A DNA stretch of 64,000 nt from Brassica napus. Its lineage: Eukaryota > Streptophyta > Magnoliopsida > Brassicales > Brassicaceae. The position numbers and the translations under genes were made by a program. Below, piece by piece: positions 48,455 through 61,540 of this stretch; the stretch's first letter is position 1, and every line of letters begins with the position of its first letter. The notes under the pieces were generated by a model that saw nothing but the letters and a program-made list of their open reading frames with translations, had not been told where the DNA came from and searched no databases. The stretch spans positions 44,277,218 through 44,341,217 of the forward strand of contig NC_063448.1 in assembly GCF_020379485.1 (NCBI RefSeq), read 5' to 3'.

Positions 48455-49041
48455 AAATTACCTAAAATAACTCACATTTTTTGGGTAATGACTAGAATGA
48501 CTTGTAAAAAGAAAGAAATTGAAAAATACTACCAAAAGTCTAAAATACCCCATAGATAAATGAATTCAAAATATAATATCTTATTTTAAAAAAATAAGCT
48601 TTATTAAAAAAATAGAAAAGATAACAATTAAAAAATACCATTCCCGATCAAAGACAAAAAAAGACAAAATATCTTATTTAAAAAAATAAATTGTCATTTT
48701 GTGTCGCAGATTTTTAACGGCATACTTATTTATCTATTATGGCAATTTCGTAAATAATTTTATTTTTTGAAGATGTGGCAAAAAAAATAATAGTGGCATT
48801 TTGTAATTATGTTTTCTGTTAACAAAGGAATGAAAGGGTATTATAGGTATGAAAAACATTCTAGTAAATAAAAAGAAAAATATAAACTAATCTAGTAATT
48901 TTTTTTTTTTTAACTTCAAACAGCCAAGCTAATCTAGTAATTAAAACATGATTTAGTGTTATTTGAATATAATCTTCCCATATATATATATATATATATA
49001 AACTATAGCTTATTTAGTCACATACATCTTTTTATTTTGCC
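48361..49041. other. Microsatellites and a degenerate VANDAL/MITE-like stretch
   Basis: (CA)n at about 48402-48413, (AT)n at about 48419-48452 and again at 48979-49001. The part 48453-48912 starts AGGGAAATTACCTA and ends CTAGTAATTT, with internal ACTAGAATG words like those at the left end of the Kaonashi-type element (2525-2610). It may be a small non-autonomous relative. No gene. Confidence 0.45.
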
Positions 49042-50145
49042 TCAATCTGGCTCGATTGAACCAAACTTGGGGGTATAATTCAGAATAGTTTGCCCATACC
49101 TCCCAGTTATATCTACTCCCAAATCCAATTCTGTGACTTTACTATCCTCCCCAACAATGTATATCATTTCTTTGGACTTGTTCTCCTCTTCTGGGTCGTA
49201 CCATGTCTCATAACACATGACCACTTTCTTCTCTTCATCTAGCAAGAAACTTCCAAAATGCGTAATCTGATGATCACGACTCAAATCCAATACCAAGACC
49301 TTGCTCCAAGACACAACTTTGGTCTCATCAATTTGATCTGTCACCCATATCTCAGTCTTTGATGTAATTCCGCGTTGTATCGACACTGAAAGTTTCTCTT
49401 CTCTGACAACCGAAACACTCAAGTTTTCATATTCTCGACACTGATAAGGAAGAAGCAAACGACGTCCAAGTTTCTCTGTTGAAAAATCAAATTTGTTCAA
49501 GAATATACCAAGATGCATTTTTGTTTCATCTATATCAAACCAGTAAGTATTTCCTTTCAATGATAAACTCTGACCAATGTGGGGCAAGCCTGGATGGTTG
49601 TCATTATCGATAGTCCTACATGAATCAGAGACTTCAGAATTAAGATCATGGATTACCACATCACTCATCATGCTAATAGGATCAAAGCTCAAGACTTTGT
49701 AACTCTTATTACATGATTTTCTGTCTTCGTTGTAACCGAGGAAAAGGTAGGTGAATCCCGTGTAACGTTTGTTGAACTGAGTCCATATTGATTGATTAGT
49801 AAGACGGTTCCAAACCAGGAATCTAGATTCCTTGTAAGAGGCGCATAACAACAAGCCGTCGCAGTGAAAGACTTGAGCTATATGGAATCGATATGAGTTA
49901 TTGTGATGCCGATCGAGTAGGCCAACCTCACGTTTACGTTTTACAGATGGAGTTCCATTGAGATTGATGATGCTCATTGGAAGAATTGTGAATGAGTTGG
50001 ACATAGCAGCATGAGAACCATAAACTGCTTTGAGGCTTTATCACAGTGCTTTCTTATGATTCTTTTGTCGTTGAATAAACGGTTCCATCCTCAAATCTTC
50101 TGGAAGTTCCAACATCTTCATCGTGATCCACAAGGAACAGCTGCA
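49042..50145 (-). pseudogene. F-box-associated (FBA) domain gene lacking its F-box
   Basis: An open frame from 50004 to 49042 (320 aa) matches the FBA_1 domain of plant F-box proteins: FHCDGLLLCASYKESRFLVW, YLFLGYNEDRKSCNKSYKVL, LKGNTYWF, FDFSTEKLGRRLLLPYQ, SVSIQRGITSKTEIWVTDQI and WSKVLVLDL. FBA domains recognise substrates of SCF ubiquitin ligases, while the F-box binds SKP1. Upstream on the same strand only LELPEDL and, in another frame, WNRLFNDKRIIRKHCDKASK remain. The 30 or so central residues of the F-box have been deleted and the frame is shifted. It either is a pseudogene or starts at MSNSFTILPMS (50004) as a stand-alone FBA protein, which could not join an SCF complex in the usual way. 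Confidence 0.8.
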
Positions 50146-50912
50146 GTTACAATTTAGGGTTTTAAAGGAGACCAACTCTTTACTTTTGTCCTTTTATATT
50201 TTTAACTACCTTTTCCTGTATACTTTTTTTTTAAAAAGAAACTTCCGATTCATTTGGTTATTTCTGTATCAATGTTAGTTTCTATTTTCTAAAATTTATC
50301 TTATCCGATATATAGAAATAGACCGACTATTTGTTTAATTTGACACATGCTTTACCGTATGATCACCCTCAACATTTGTGGTAAGGTAAGCTGTTAAGTT
50401 TTGTATAACGTTTTGATGAATCTATATGATATTTTTTTCGCATTGTATATGAATCACTGAACTCGAAAAGCTTTAAATTTAATACATACATAATAATATC
50501 TTCTTTAGACATGTGTTAGTAGCTTGGTAAGGAAACATAAAACTGTTTTGTAAAATTAAAACACATCTAAAGATACCACCACTTGTTAATGAAATTTCAG
50601 CTCAAAAGATTATTCGAAGGACATGACCACCAAGTTAAATTAAAGAAAAACACACAACAACCAAAAAAAAATGAAAAGAGAGATTGCATGTAGCTTATTT
50701 AGTCACCTCCTAATTTTCTTTTGCCTATATCCTATTCGATCAATGAAACTCAAACCTCATATTGATGCTAAAAATAAGAAAATCAACAATATTAGAAACC
50801 TTCAACGTTGATTTCTATACCTTTGAAGCATTCCCCTATTCAATCTCTCCATCAAAAAACATAGAAACAATCTGATCGTTTGTTTCTGCTTCTTCATCAA
50901 ATATACGTCACG
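50146..50912. promoter_or_regulatory. Promoter and leader region of the LRR gene
   Basis: AT-rich spacer between the FBA remnant and the malectin/LRR gene. No additional gene is seen. The last 90 bases before 50913 are CT-rich and leader-like. Confidence 0.4.
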
Positions 50913-53280
50913 ATGCTTCCTTTCTTCTTCTTCCTCTTATTAACGTTCTCTATCTCTCAAGCTCTCCCTCCTCCTAGAGGTATGATTCTTGATACAATGT
51001 CAAAATATTTTTCATGTATTCATCTGAACGTTCGTTATTCCATGTTAAACATCGTTATCAATGCCCTAATACGCCATCTTTCATCTCACATTGAAGGTTT
51101 TTACTTAAACTGTGGATCACCTTCCACAACGAAACTCAACGAGATAAACTACACATCGGACAGAGGATTCATCAACGTAGGAAACACGACAACAATAAAA
51201 CAAAAAGACCTTCTCCCAATCCTCTCGACACTGCGTTACTTCCCAGACAAGTCATCACGAAAACACTGTTATAACTTCCCTGTCGCCAAGAACTCCAAGT
51301 ACCTTATCCGAACCACTTACTACTACGGCAACTTCGACGGTAAAAACAGCCCGCCGGTGTTCGATCAGATCATCGGAGGCACAAAATGGAGCGTTGTGAA
51401 TACATCAGAGGATTACTCCAAGGGCCAGAGTTCTTATTACGAGATCGTTGTTGGTGTTCCTGGGAGGACACTAAGTGTTTGTTTAGCTAAGAATGCAAAG
51501 ACTCTCTCGTCACCTTTTATATCGGCTTTAGATGTGCAATCTCTTGAGGATACAATGTATAACTCAACTGATCTTGGGTTATACAAGCTCAGCCTCATCG
51601 CTAGGAACAGCTTTGGAGTAGATGGAGATATGATTAGGTAATAATCATAGTTTGATGATATCACATTTTCAATTTTTTTTAAACCTGACTCGTAATGTTA
51701 TGTTCACTAGCTATCCAGATGACCAATATAACCGTCTATGGCAACCGTTTTCAGACAAGAAGCATCAGACGGTGACTTCTCAAAGCAGTGTTAACCCATT
51801 AGACTTCTGGAACATTCCACCTGCTAAAGCTTTCATGGAAGGCTTCAGAGTGACTAAAGGGAAGGCTCTAGAGCTTCAATGGCCGCCGTTTCCTCTTCCA
51901 GCCACAAAGTACTATATAGCTCTGTATTTTCAGGATGATAGGAGTCCAAGCCCCTTGAGCTGGAGAGCCTTTGGTGCATCAATCAATGGAGCTACCTTTT
52001 CAAGAAAACTCAACGTGAGTACCAATGGGGTTATGGTTTACTCAGGTCAGTGGCCATTGTCAGGTCAGACTACGATCACGTTGACTACTGCTAAAGGTTC
52101 ACCTATGGGAGCAGTGATCAATGCTGGAGAAGTGTTTCAGGTTATTCCCATAGGTGGAGCCACTAATATAAGCGATGGTAATGTACATGTTCCCCTTCTG
52201 CTTTCATGTCTTTTCTGTATTATGTGATGAATTATAAGCTATTGGAAACAATACGTTGTTCTGCAGTAACTGCGTTGGAAGATTTGTTAGAGAGCATCGA
52301 CGAGCCTCCTGTAGATTGGTCCGGTGATCCATGCCTTCCTCTTCCCAACTCGTGGACTGGTGTAACTTGCTCCAAAGAAAAAATCACCAAAGTGATTTCT
52401 CTGTAAGCAAAAAACAACTCAATACTCTAAGACAAGCTTCTGTAAACTACATCAAGAAGAACCACTGATCTATGATTTTGGTTCTCTTGCTAGGAATCTG
52501 ACAAATCGTGGACTAGCGGGCTCTCTACCACCAAGCATTAGCAACATGACTGCACTTAAAGATCTGTAAGGACTTTTTGCATCCTTAAAAGTTGTTAATG
52601 TCTGGGAGTTTCTTTGTGGAAACTGAGTTTCAGCTGCAACTTTCGGGGTTTGCAGATGGTTAGGGAAGAACAAGCTCACAGGACCGATACCAGATTTGAG
52701 TCCAATGACGAGATTAGAAACTCTGTATGCCATTCTTGCAACCAGACTTCTATAACTGTTATATTCTAACCTTACCATTTTCTTTTGGTGGATGAGGCAG
52801 ACATTTAGAGGACAACCAGTTCAATGGATCGATTCCAGAGTCACTTGCACAGCTCCCTAATCTCCGCATACTGTAAACATATTTCGCTCCTCCTCTCTTG
52901 TTATAACAGCAAGCCTACACATATGAATCTGAGATCATGCTAAACAATGTTCATTTTAGTTTATATGAGAAACTAAAGGTTTTGTTGACCTGTAACAGAC
53001 TGCATCATCATGACCAAAACTAGCATCAGTTTATTTTGGTTGATGTTAATAGTGAATCTGCAGGTCCATCAAGAACAACAAGCTTCAAGGTACAATTCCT
53101 AGTGCACTCCTCCAGAGAAAGGGCCTAACTATTCAGTAAGAATCATAACCATGTTTAACACTTAAAAAAGAAACAGAAGCATTTGTCATATAAATTTTGA
53201 TGTCAAACTTTTTGTTTCCTACTTGTTGTAGGGCGTCTCCTGAGAACATGGCAAGCACAAACAACACCGGGCCGAGTTAG
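50913..53280 (+). CDS. Malectin-like domain / leucine-rich repeat protein without kinase, 514 aa
   Basis: Nine exons: 50913-50979, 51097-51637, 51711-52177, 52267-52402, 52494-52565, 52656-52724, 52801-52872, 53064-53135, 53232-53280. A signal peptide (MLPFFFFLLLTFSISQALPP) precedes a malectin-like domain (FYLNCGSPS, LRYFPDKSSRKHCYNFPV, then WNIPPAKAFMEGF and LPATKYYIALYFQD). The WSGDPCLP motif that commonly joins malectin-like domains to LRRs follows, and then four LRRs, each on its own 69-72-bp exon (LAGSLPPSISNMTALKDL, LTGPIPDLSPMTRLETL, and so on). There is no transmembrane segment or kinase, so it is likely secreted or apoplastic. It corresponds in sequence and position to Arabidopsis At3g19230. 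Ligand unknown. Confidence 0.95.
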
Positions 53281-53830
53281 GGTTGCTAACACCGATCGGA
53301 TTCAAGTGCTCATTAGTGATAGATCAGGCATCTGTAAACTACAGAGTCATTTGTCTTGGCCTCTAAAACTGAAGTACACAGACCTCATGGAAGAAGGTTT
53401 AAATCAAGGAAGCATCTGGGCCATGACAGTTCTACTTCTAAATAACTGTATTAATTCCTTTTTAGTTCACGGAAACCATTTGTATATATTCTTGAACCAC
53501 TGTTGACCTGTAGAGTAACTTGAAGTAAGAGATTGTATTACCGCTTTATATTCTCTCTGGGGAAAATTGAAACAACCTAAACACAAAAAAGAGTTCCTAG
53601 AGTTTATGGTTGCTCAAGATCTGATACATATATAACAGTAGTTTCCTATTTTGGGTAGTATTGATAAAAAGAAGAAGCCATTATCAGAACAAGAATCAGT
53701 AGTCTCTGTCTGTCTATATCTCCAATCAGCTTGTTTGGGCCAAACGTCCCAAAGAAGCAACTTCAACAACGAACTCAAGCGCACATGCACTCGTATTAAT
53801 AGTTGTGCACTGGTTTGAGCAAACCCAAGG
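53281..53830. other. 3' flanks between the LRR gene and the SCO2-like gene
   Basis: Convergent 3' regions; no gene seen. Presumed 3' UTRs of both neighbours. Confidence 0.5.
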
Positions 53831-55130
53831 TCAAGATGCTTCGTTATCCAAATCTTCCATCACATCAATGTCCGTTCGAGATGTTATCTTCTGCACATAT
53901 CCTGCAATCAGTTTAAACTTCTTTTTTAGTCAAGACTAATTTGCGTAATACACTAGAGACAGAAACCAAATTAAAAAAACTCAGAAATTGGGGCTTTGAA
54001 TTCCTTTCCAGTCAGGGAAGCAGCTCATAGATACATACTCTAGAATCTCAGAAACTGACCTATCCCTTGGCAAGGTATGCATTTGCAGATAACCTCTTTA
54101 CCCCTTTTCTTGTAATAGCTGACAGATCCAGATCCTTGGCAACTTCTACACTTGCCAGTCCACTCATAAACCACTTCCTTGCAATCCTGAGAAATCGTAG
54201 GGTTATGTTATAATCAGGATATCTTCTTAAGCATAACGTTACCACTGCCTATTGCATAGAACCCAGTAAAGAGTCTGATAGTTAAAGTCAAACTCCGTTC
54301 TTCATCTAACCAACCCCAGCCCATATCAAGAAAAGCTTGCATCTTTAGTTTACATACTGTTAACACCCATGATTCTACCATACAAAAATCCAAGGAAAAT
54401 CTAACTCATAGTTAAATGTTCACATTTCAGAAACACTTCAAGAATCTGAGCTTATCTCCTCTTCTTCGTTTAATCCTAACCCCAAATCAAGAAAAGCTTG
54501 CATAATGCTAACACCCATGCCTTATATCACACAAATCCAAAGAAATCTCTAAACCATTTGTTGAAATTCACACTTCAGAAACATCATCACCCTTCAAGAA
54601 TCTGAGCTTACAAACTCCACACGAAACAATTCAAATGTTTTTTTCTTTTTTTTTTTTCTTTTTGACTAAAAGCTTTTCAAAAACAATTAAAATGTTACTC
54701 TGATTATTACAACACAATTAAATGGTTGAGACTTATCCAAAATCATCAAATCAGTAAACGAAAGTTGGGAAACCTCGACAACAGGATCGCACTGCAACCT
54801 CCGGTCAATCTCATCGGGCGACACAGGGGATGTATTGGGATAAGTCATAGGCAACGGAAGCGCGTCGTCGTCGCCTACCAAGTAACTCACTCCGCTTTTC
54901 GACCACAGCAGCCTCCTTTTCCTCCACTTACCCGATTCACCGTTCCCTCCGGCCGCGGCGGAGACATCTCGAGACCTCGCCGTGTCAGAGGTTGAATCCG
55001 GTTCACGTGGTACTCCGATTCCGTCGCCTAGAGGGATATCGGCGGTGGCGCGGCAACGGAAGGAGCGAGGAGGATGGCGGGGAAGGAAGACGAGAGAAGG
55101 TAGAGAGCAGTTTGGGTATAATCGGAACAT
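53831..55130 (-). CDS. SCO2: SNOWY COTYLEDON 2 / CYO1-like plastid protein, 184 aa
   Basis: Exons 55130-54774, 54186-54060 and 53901-53831. The start [20 protein letters not shown] begins an S/R-rich, acid-poor N-terminus typical of a chloroplast transit peptide. A DnaJ-type zinc-finger pair follows: CRSCQGSG and CIPCQGIG, with the CKC of the second half. The protein ends [13 protein letters not shown]. Arabidopsis SCO2/CYO1 (At3g19220) is a thylakoid protein with disulfide-isomerase-like activity needed for chloroplast biogenesis in cotyledons. Size, zinc-finger layout and position next to RAD54 support the assignment. It is divergent from RAD54, with start codons about 405 bases apart. Intron 1 is long (54773-54187) and contains a tandem duplication. 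Confidence 0.88.
54310..54615. repeat. Tandem duplication in SCO2 intron 1
   Basis: Two diverged units of about 150-165 bp, each running from ATCAAGAAAAGCTTGCAT (54326 and 54487) to TTCAAGAATCTGAGCTTA (54436 and 54594). Confidence 0.75.
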
Positions 55131-55535
55131 TGAGAAGACAAGTTTGCAGTTGCAGGTGCGGCCATGAAAGTGGGTGACGTAAATCAACCTCGACGAATTA
55201 AAAATTTATTCCGATTTTATTTTATTTAATATTTTTATCGTAAATTATTTTAAGAAAGGTTAAAGGGCTCAACCGGTTCAACCAACCTTAAACGGTATTT
55301 TAGTCAACAACCGGTTTAAGTATTTTGTTTTAAATTACCACGTAATTGACTGCGAGATCATAAACTTAAATGGTTAAACCAACCTAGATTCAAGGGTATT
55401 CTAGTCATTATTCCTTTTTTTTTGGGTTTCAAAAATAATATTTGGTTTTTAGGTTTCTTTCTTGCCGCCAAATAGAATCGTTAAAAGCGTACTCTGTACT
55501 CGTCGTCGTAGGTGGCTAGCCTACCTTCGTCGAGA
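55131..55535. promoter_or_regulatory. Shared bidirectional promoter of SCO2 and RAD54
   Basis: 405 bases separate the two start codons, including both 5' UTRs. A 20-bp-scale direct repeat (CAACCGGTT... and AACCAACCT) recurs at 55270-55290, 55308-55316 and 55374-55386. No TATA box is obvious on either side. Confidence 0.6.
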
Positions 55536-58500
55536 ATGGAGGAAGAAGACCAAGTCGTCATCTCGTCTTCCGATTCCGAAGATTCCAGCGACAGTTACGA
55601 AGAAGAGTCTCAAGACTCGGAGGGAGAATACGAAAATTCCGACTGCGAAGACCTTGCCGCCGTTTCTCCTCCATCCGACGCCGATCGGAAATTCAAGAAC
55701 GTAAATGATCTATTGAGGTGCGTAATCGAAGTTTCTCGATATCAATTTGAGCTTGAACCTGATTAAGGCTTTGTTCGCATCGCAAGCGTCTATCTGGAGT
55801 TTTCGAGGTTGGGATTTAGGGTTCAACAAGAGATTTCGCTGATGATTAAATTTAGTTTTCTGTAACATTTGATGTAGTTGCTCGCGATTCTTCTAGAGTA
55901 ACGTCTTATGATTCCATCTTCAAGCTGATGATTATGATTGCTCTCTGATTGTTATGGAATTGAATCTTCTGCCCTGTTCACAGGGGAAATCTGGTGGTGC
56001 AACGGCAGCCACTCCTTCCTCGGGTGCTTTCAGTCTCTGAAGGAGCTGCAGTTTGTAGGAAGCCTTTCAAGCCTCCGTGTTCTCATGGTTATAATACCAC
56101 CGGTCAACTTTCTCGTCGCCTTTCGGCTCGGAAACGCTTTGTTCCTTGGGGTTCTTCAAGTCCAGTTGTGGTTGTTCTGCCTACTAAGCTGAATGAATCA
56201 ACCACTATTGAAAAAGATGAAGAAGAGGAAGTTGTTTCTCTTCCACCTGAAGTTGAACCCTTGGTATTGTGGCAACTTGATGAATCTGATGATGCCATGA
56301 GAATTTCGGTGCATCCATTGCTTGTCCGGTTTCTTCGGCCTCATCAAAGGTATATCCAGTTCCTATCTAACAAGTAATATCAAAACTTGCTTATAATCTT
56401 TGCTGCGATATTAAAATTTCCAAAGCACTCACATACTACTAGTTGAAACACATCGTCATATGATCTCAGTATTTTCTGATAGTTGACACATCGTAATATG
56501 TTCTCAGTATTTTACCATAGTGAACGGCTTGTCTATACAACAAATCAATGAGTGTCACATTATTTATAACTGGCATCACGAAGGATATATACAACTTTAC
56601 TTACATGGAGATGGCTTTTCTGATGCTGCAGAGAAGGTGTCCAGTTCATGTTTGATTGTGTTTCAGGATTACATGGTTCGGAAAATATAAATGGTTGCAT
56701 TCTGGCTGACGACATGGGGTAATATATATCTTCTCCCTTATGTGATATTGTGGTCTGGGCACTTATACTTTGCTATGTAATTTTCTTAGCTCCTTCTAAA
56801 TTTATTTGACAGTTTGGGGAAGACATTGCAGTCCATTACTTTACTATACACACTTCTATGTCAAGGATTTGATGGGACTCCTATGGTTAAAAAGGCCATT
56901 ATTGTTACACCAACGAGTCTTGTCAGTAACTGGGAAGCTGAAATTAAGAAATGGGTTGGAGACAGGATTCAGCTTATAGCTCTCTGTGAAAGCACCAGAG
57001 ATGATGTTTTGTCTGGAATAGATAGTTTCACTCGACCACGAAGCGCTTTGCAGGTTTAGTTGTGCATATTTTCTCGCAGACTCTGAAAAGTGCACTTATC
57101 ACTTAATTAATGTTAACAGGTACTTATTATTTCTTACGAGACATTTCGAATGCACTCATCCAAGTTCGGCCAGACTGGATCCTGTGATCTTCTAATATGC
57201 GATGAGGCTCATAGGTTGAAAAATGACCAGACACTAACTAACAAGGTTGCATGCAAATACATACTTATTTCGTATCCAAGTTTGTACAATTATACTTCTT
57301 ATCTCTTGTTTTTCTGATTTCGACTGTCATCATATTTGTATGCAGGCTTTGGCTTCATTGACATGCAAAAGGCGGGTTTTGTTGTCTGGAACTCCCATGC
57401 AGGTAATGAAAAATTCACTATTTTCTTCATGTTTTGCGTTTTTCCCTTCTTTCTGATTCTTCAGCATCCGAATATTCCAGAATGACTTGGAAGAGTTTTT
57501 CGCCATGGTCAACTTTACAAATCCAGGAAGTTTAGGCGATGCTGCGCATTTTCGCCACTATTTTGAGGTGACATACAATAAACTGTGTTCCTCCCTTTAG
57601 TGCTGATTCGATCATTCCGTGTTCTTTCATCTGTAACTATGTCAGGATCAGTATCTCAAGCCGATTATTTGCCTAAAAATGTAGGTTTAGCATATGTTAC
57701 TTGTTGCACAAAAAAAAAGCATATGTTACTTTGTAGTGTATACTTTGCCGCTACATTTATTATGTTTCGTTTCCCGTATAGCAGCTTCATAGCCTGTGGA
57801 TTCCAATAGGTTGAAAGCTTATAAAGATAGTTTTGAGATTAGAGAATCTGCTTACGCAGTTATCTGTGTCATAACTTCATTTCAGTTGACTAAATGTTGT
57901 TATCTTTCGTACACTGATGCATCCTTATTTTTGATATATCATACATAAGGCACCTATTATATGTGGAAGAGAACCTACAGCTACTGAGGAAGAGAAAAAT
58001 TTAGCTGCTGCCCGCTCGACAGAACTGAGTTCAAAAGTGAATCAGGTAATTCCTCGTAGCATTTTGTATGTATCTAATTGTCATTGAGATTTCATTTTCA
58101 TCTAGATATATTTCTTAAAACGAATGCAGTTTGCTTAGATGATTTTGGTACTATGATCAATAGAGCATCACTATAATTGTTGCTTATATTTTACTGCTTT
58201 ACCTTGAGAAGAATTTCTTTTGTTTACAGTTTATATTGAGGAGAACTAATGCATTACTCTCCAATCATTTACCACCTAAGGTAACTTTCCTTCTGCATCT
58301 GCCACAGGCTTCTGAATAAAGTTTCTTATGATGCTAAAACGTTTCTCTGTCAATAGAATTGGCTTAATTACTTCTTCATATGCTGAATCGTCAGTCAGAC
58401 TGAGTAATATATGTAGTTTTAGCAGGAACATAATCATCTGATGAGAATATAAATAGAATGAACATCTTTTCTTAGCTACTAGTTATTAGTTTTGCTGCTT

Positions 58501-61500
58501 TCTTTATTTTGGACTCAGAAATACATCAAAATCTTGATGCTTGCTGGATGTTTTGCAGATAATTGAAGTAGTTTGTTGCAAGATGACTACTCTCCAGTCC
58601 ACTTTGTACAATCATTTTATAAGCTCAAAAAATGTAAGCATTTGATCACAGTCATTCTTAATACGTTATGTAAAATATACATGTAACTATATACAATGGT
58701 TGCCTCTGCATGCAGCTTAAAAGAGCACTTGCTGATAATGCAAAGCAGACAAAAGTTTTGGCTTATATAACAGCTCTCAAGAAGCTCTGCAATCATCCAA
58801 AGGTATCCATTTGTAATTAAGTTTCTCCAATATTGCTAGGCATCTTTGTGACATCTTAAGGTGCTATGATCAACGTGATTGACAAATCTATTCGATCTTT
58901 CCCAATTTATGCTTAATGATAAACGTACTTTTCTTCTATGTAGCTAATTTACGATACAATAAAAAGCAAAAGTCCTGGTACTATTGGTTTTGAGGATTTC
59001 TTAGAGTTTTTCCCTGCAGAAATGTTCTCCGGGAGGTAGGCTTCTTTCTCTAGTTTGAATCATTGCGTGACTGCATGTGTGTCATTGCTTGTGATCTAAA
59101 TGGAAACATCCATTCAGATCTGGAGCATGGACCGGGGGTGATGGTGCCTGGGTCGAGCTCTCTGGGAAAATGCATGTTCTCTCCAGACTTTTGGCTAACC
59201 TACGTCGGAATACTGATGACCGCATAGTCCTTGTATCAAACTATACGCAGGTATGCTACTTTTATTTAATTTGAACGGGACAGTGCGTGTAATTGGGGTC
59301 ATAGAGCATTGTGGTGTGCTATTGGATTTTGAACAGAATCAGCTGCTGGTCGTCACTAGCGTGTTACTACTGGCCTACTTGTCATTTTTCAATAATGGAT
59401 GTTTCAATCTATTTTGAATTAGTCTTCCCATAAGCTATGTGTTATCCCGAGGCTTATGAGCCATTATAACAGGCTAAGCTAATCGGTCTGTTTGTATCCA
59501 AAAGGCAACTATTTCTTATAAACATCACAATAACTGAACTCTGTCTGTTGTTTGACTGCATAAAGCCATCATCGTGGTATGTTCCATATAGATAGCAATT
59601 TTAAATCCAGTCTGCATACAATAATAATAGCCTGCACCTTTTGCACTAGACATTGGATCTTTTCGCTCAACTCTGTCGCGAAAGAAGATATCCTTATCTG
59701 AGGCTGGATGGATCAACATCTATCAGCAAGAGGCAGAAGCTTGTTAACCGGTTGAACGACCCAACAAAGGTACTTGATCTTACATATTTATTTCTCCCTT
59801 CGTTACAAACCTGAGTAATCACTAATCACTTGGTTCGGGTTTTGCTTCTGTAGGATGAATTTGCATTTCTCTTAAGCAGCAAGGCAGGTGGCTGTGGATT
59901 AAATTTAATTGGTGCTAATCGACTTGTTTTGTTCGATCCCGATTGGAATCCTGCCAATGATAAACAAGTAAGTATCATCTTAACTTTCGTTTACATCTGT
60001 TTCAGAACTATGTTGATAAGGGATGATTGATTGTGCTATACATTCATTACTTCGATGTCAAAAAGGCTGCTGCTAGAGTTTGGAGGGATGGGCAAAAGAA
60101 AAGAGTGTATGTCTACAGGTTTCTTAGTACTGGAACTATTGAAGAAAAGGTAATGTACCACACCCACAGAACTGACTGACCTCACTTTTTGCTCGCGGGA
60201 CTAATTGCTAAACGCTCATACTGGTATTTCTCTTGATATATTGGTAGGTTTACCAGCGTCAGATGTCAAAAGAAGGGCTTCAAAAAGTTATTCAGCATGA
60301 ACAGACGGATAACAGCACTAGACAGGTCTTTGCTGGAATGTTATATTCGTCAACTAGACAGCTTATGCCCAATGCATAAATATTGACCCCAACATCTTTG
60401 ATTTTCCAGGGAAACTTACTTTCAACAGAGGATTTAAGAGACTTATTTTCCTTCCACGGGGATGTTAGGTATGTGTTTCCCCTGAACTCACGATGTGTTT
60501 GCCCTCTCATATATGGCTGTCATGTCCACTTTCTTGGAACTGATTAAGCATCTCAGTATTCATGAACACACATTCTCTACTGTAAAGTAGTCCAATGGTT
60601 TAAACTCTGCCTTTTTCATAGGTCTGAAATCCATGGAAAGATGAGCTGCAGCAGGTGCCAAAATGATGCCTCTGGTACAGAAAATACGGAAGAAGGAAAT
60701 GAGAACAATCTTGATGACAGTGCTTGCCAGACTGATCAAGAAGATATAGGCGGATTTGCAAACGATGCAGGATGCCTTCACTCGTTGAAAATCTCCGAGA
60801 GACAGGTCATTTCATGTGATTAGTTACTGCGTCATGCATCAATCAGTCTGTCTAAAGCTTAGAGTTAAAAAACACTGAAACATTACCACCAGAAAGCCAT
60901 ATGTAATATAGCAAAACAGGATTCCTATTTTGTTACTGATTCCATTGTCAGCTACAAACTCTACGCATGCGTTTGCTGTCTGATTTCATCTAAAAAGTTT
61001 TTTTCCATGAATTGTCTCAGGTGGGCACTCCATTGGAGGAAGATCTAGCAAGCTGGGGTCATCATTTTACCTCAAAGTCTGTTCCAGATACTATACTGCA
61101 AGCTTCAGCTGGTGACGAGGTTAGTTGCCTCTCCGAGTTTATTTTTCAGTCTACTCAATCGCTAAGCCAAGCACTGCGGTATAGGAAGTTTAGAGGCTTC
61201 TGATAACTTTTCACGGTCTATAAAAACATTGCAGGTTACATTTGTATTCACAAACCAGGTAGATGGGAAGCTCATTCCCATCAAATCAAATCCTAGTCCA
61301 AAACCGGAAGTAACCGAATTAAACCGAAACCAAGCTGTAAGTAACCGTGGCTTCAACAAACCGCAACAAAGACCTAGGGAACCGCTCCAACCACTATCTC
61401 CCAACGAGACCAACAAAAGAGTGAAGTTGTCTACGTATAAGCGTTTACACTGTACTAGTAACACTGATGGTGCTCAAATGCAAATGCCTTTGCCGAGACC

Positions 61501-61540
61501 AAATCAAGTGTCTGTAAATCACGATGATGATTTTGTATGA
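55536..61540 (+). CDS. RAD54: DNA repair and recombination protein RAD54 (SWI2/SNF2 ATPase), 907 aa
   Basis: Twenty-one exons: 55536-55717, 55984-56349, 56632-56718, 56813-57053, 57120-57245, 57346-57402, 57481-57567, 57950-58045, 58230-58280, 58559-58633, 58716-58802, 58944-59035, 59118-59250, 59650-59769, 59854-59967, 60066-60149, 60248-60325, 60410-60468, 60622-60805, 61021-61119, 61235-61540. Helicase motifs: ADDMGLGKTLQS (Walker A), CDEAHRLKN (DEAH), [24 protein letters not shown] and [16 protein letters not shown]-terminus acidic; C-terminus DDDFV. RAD54 remodels DNA with the RAD51 filament during homologous recombination. It corresponds to Arabidopsis At3g19210 (RAD54/CHR25). The reading is open across all exons. 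Confidence 0.97.
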
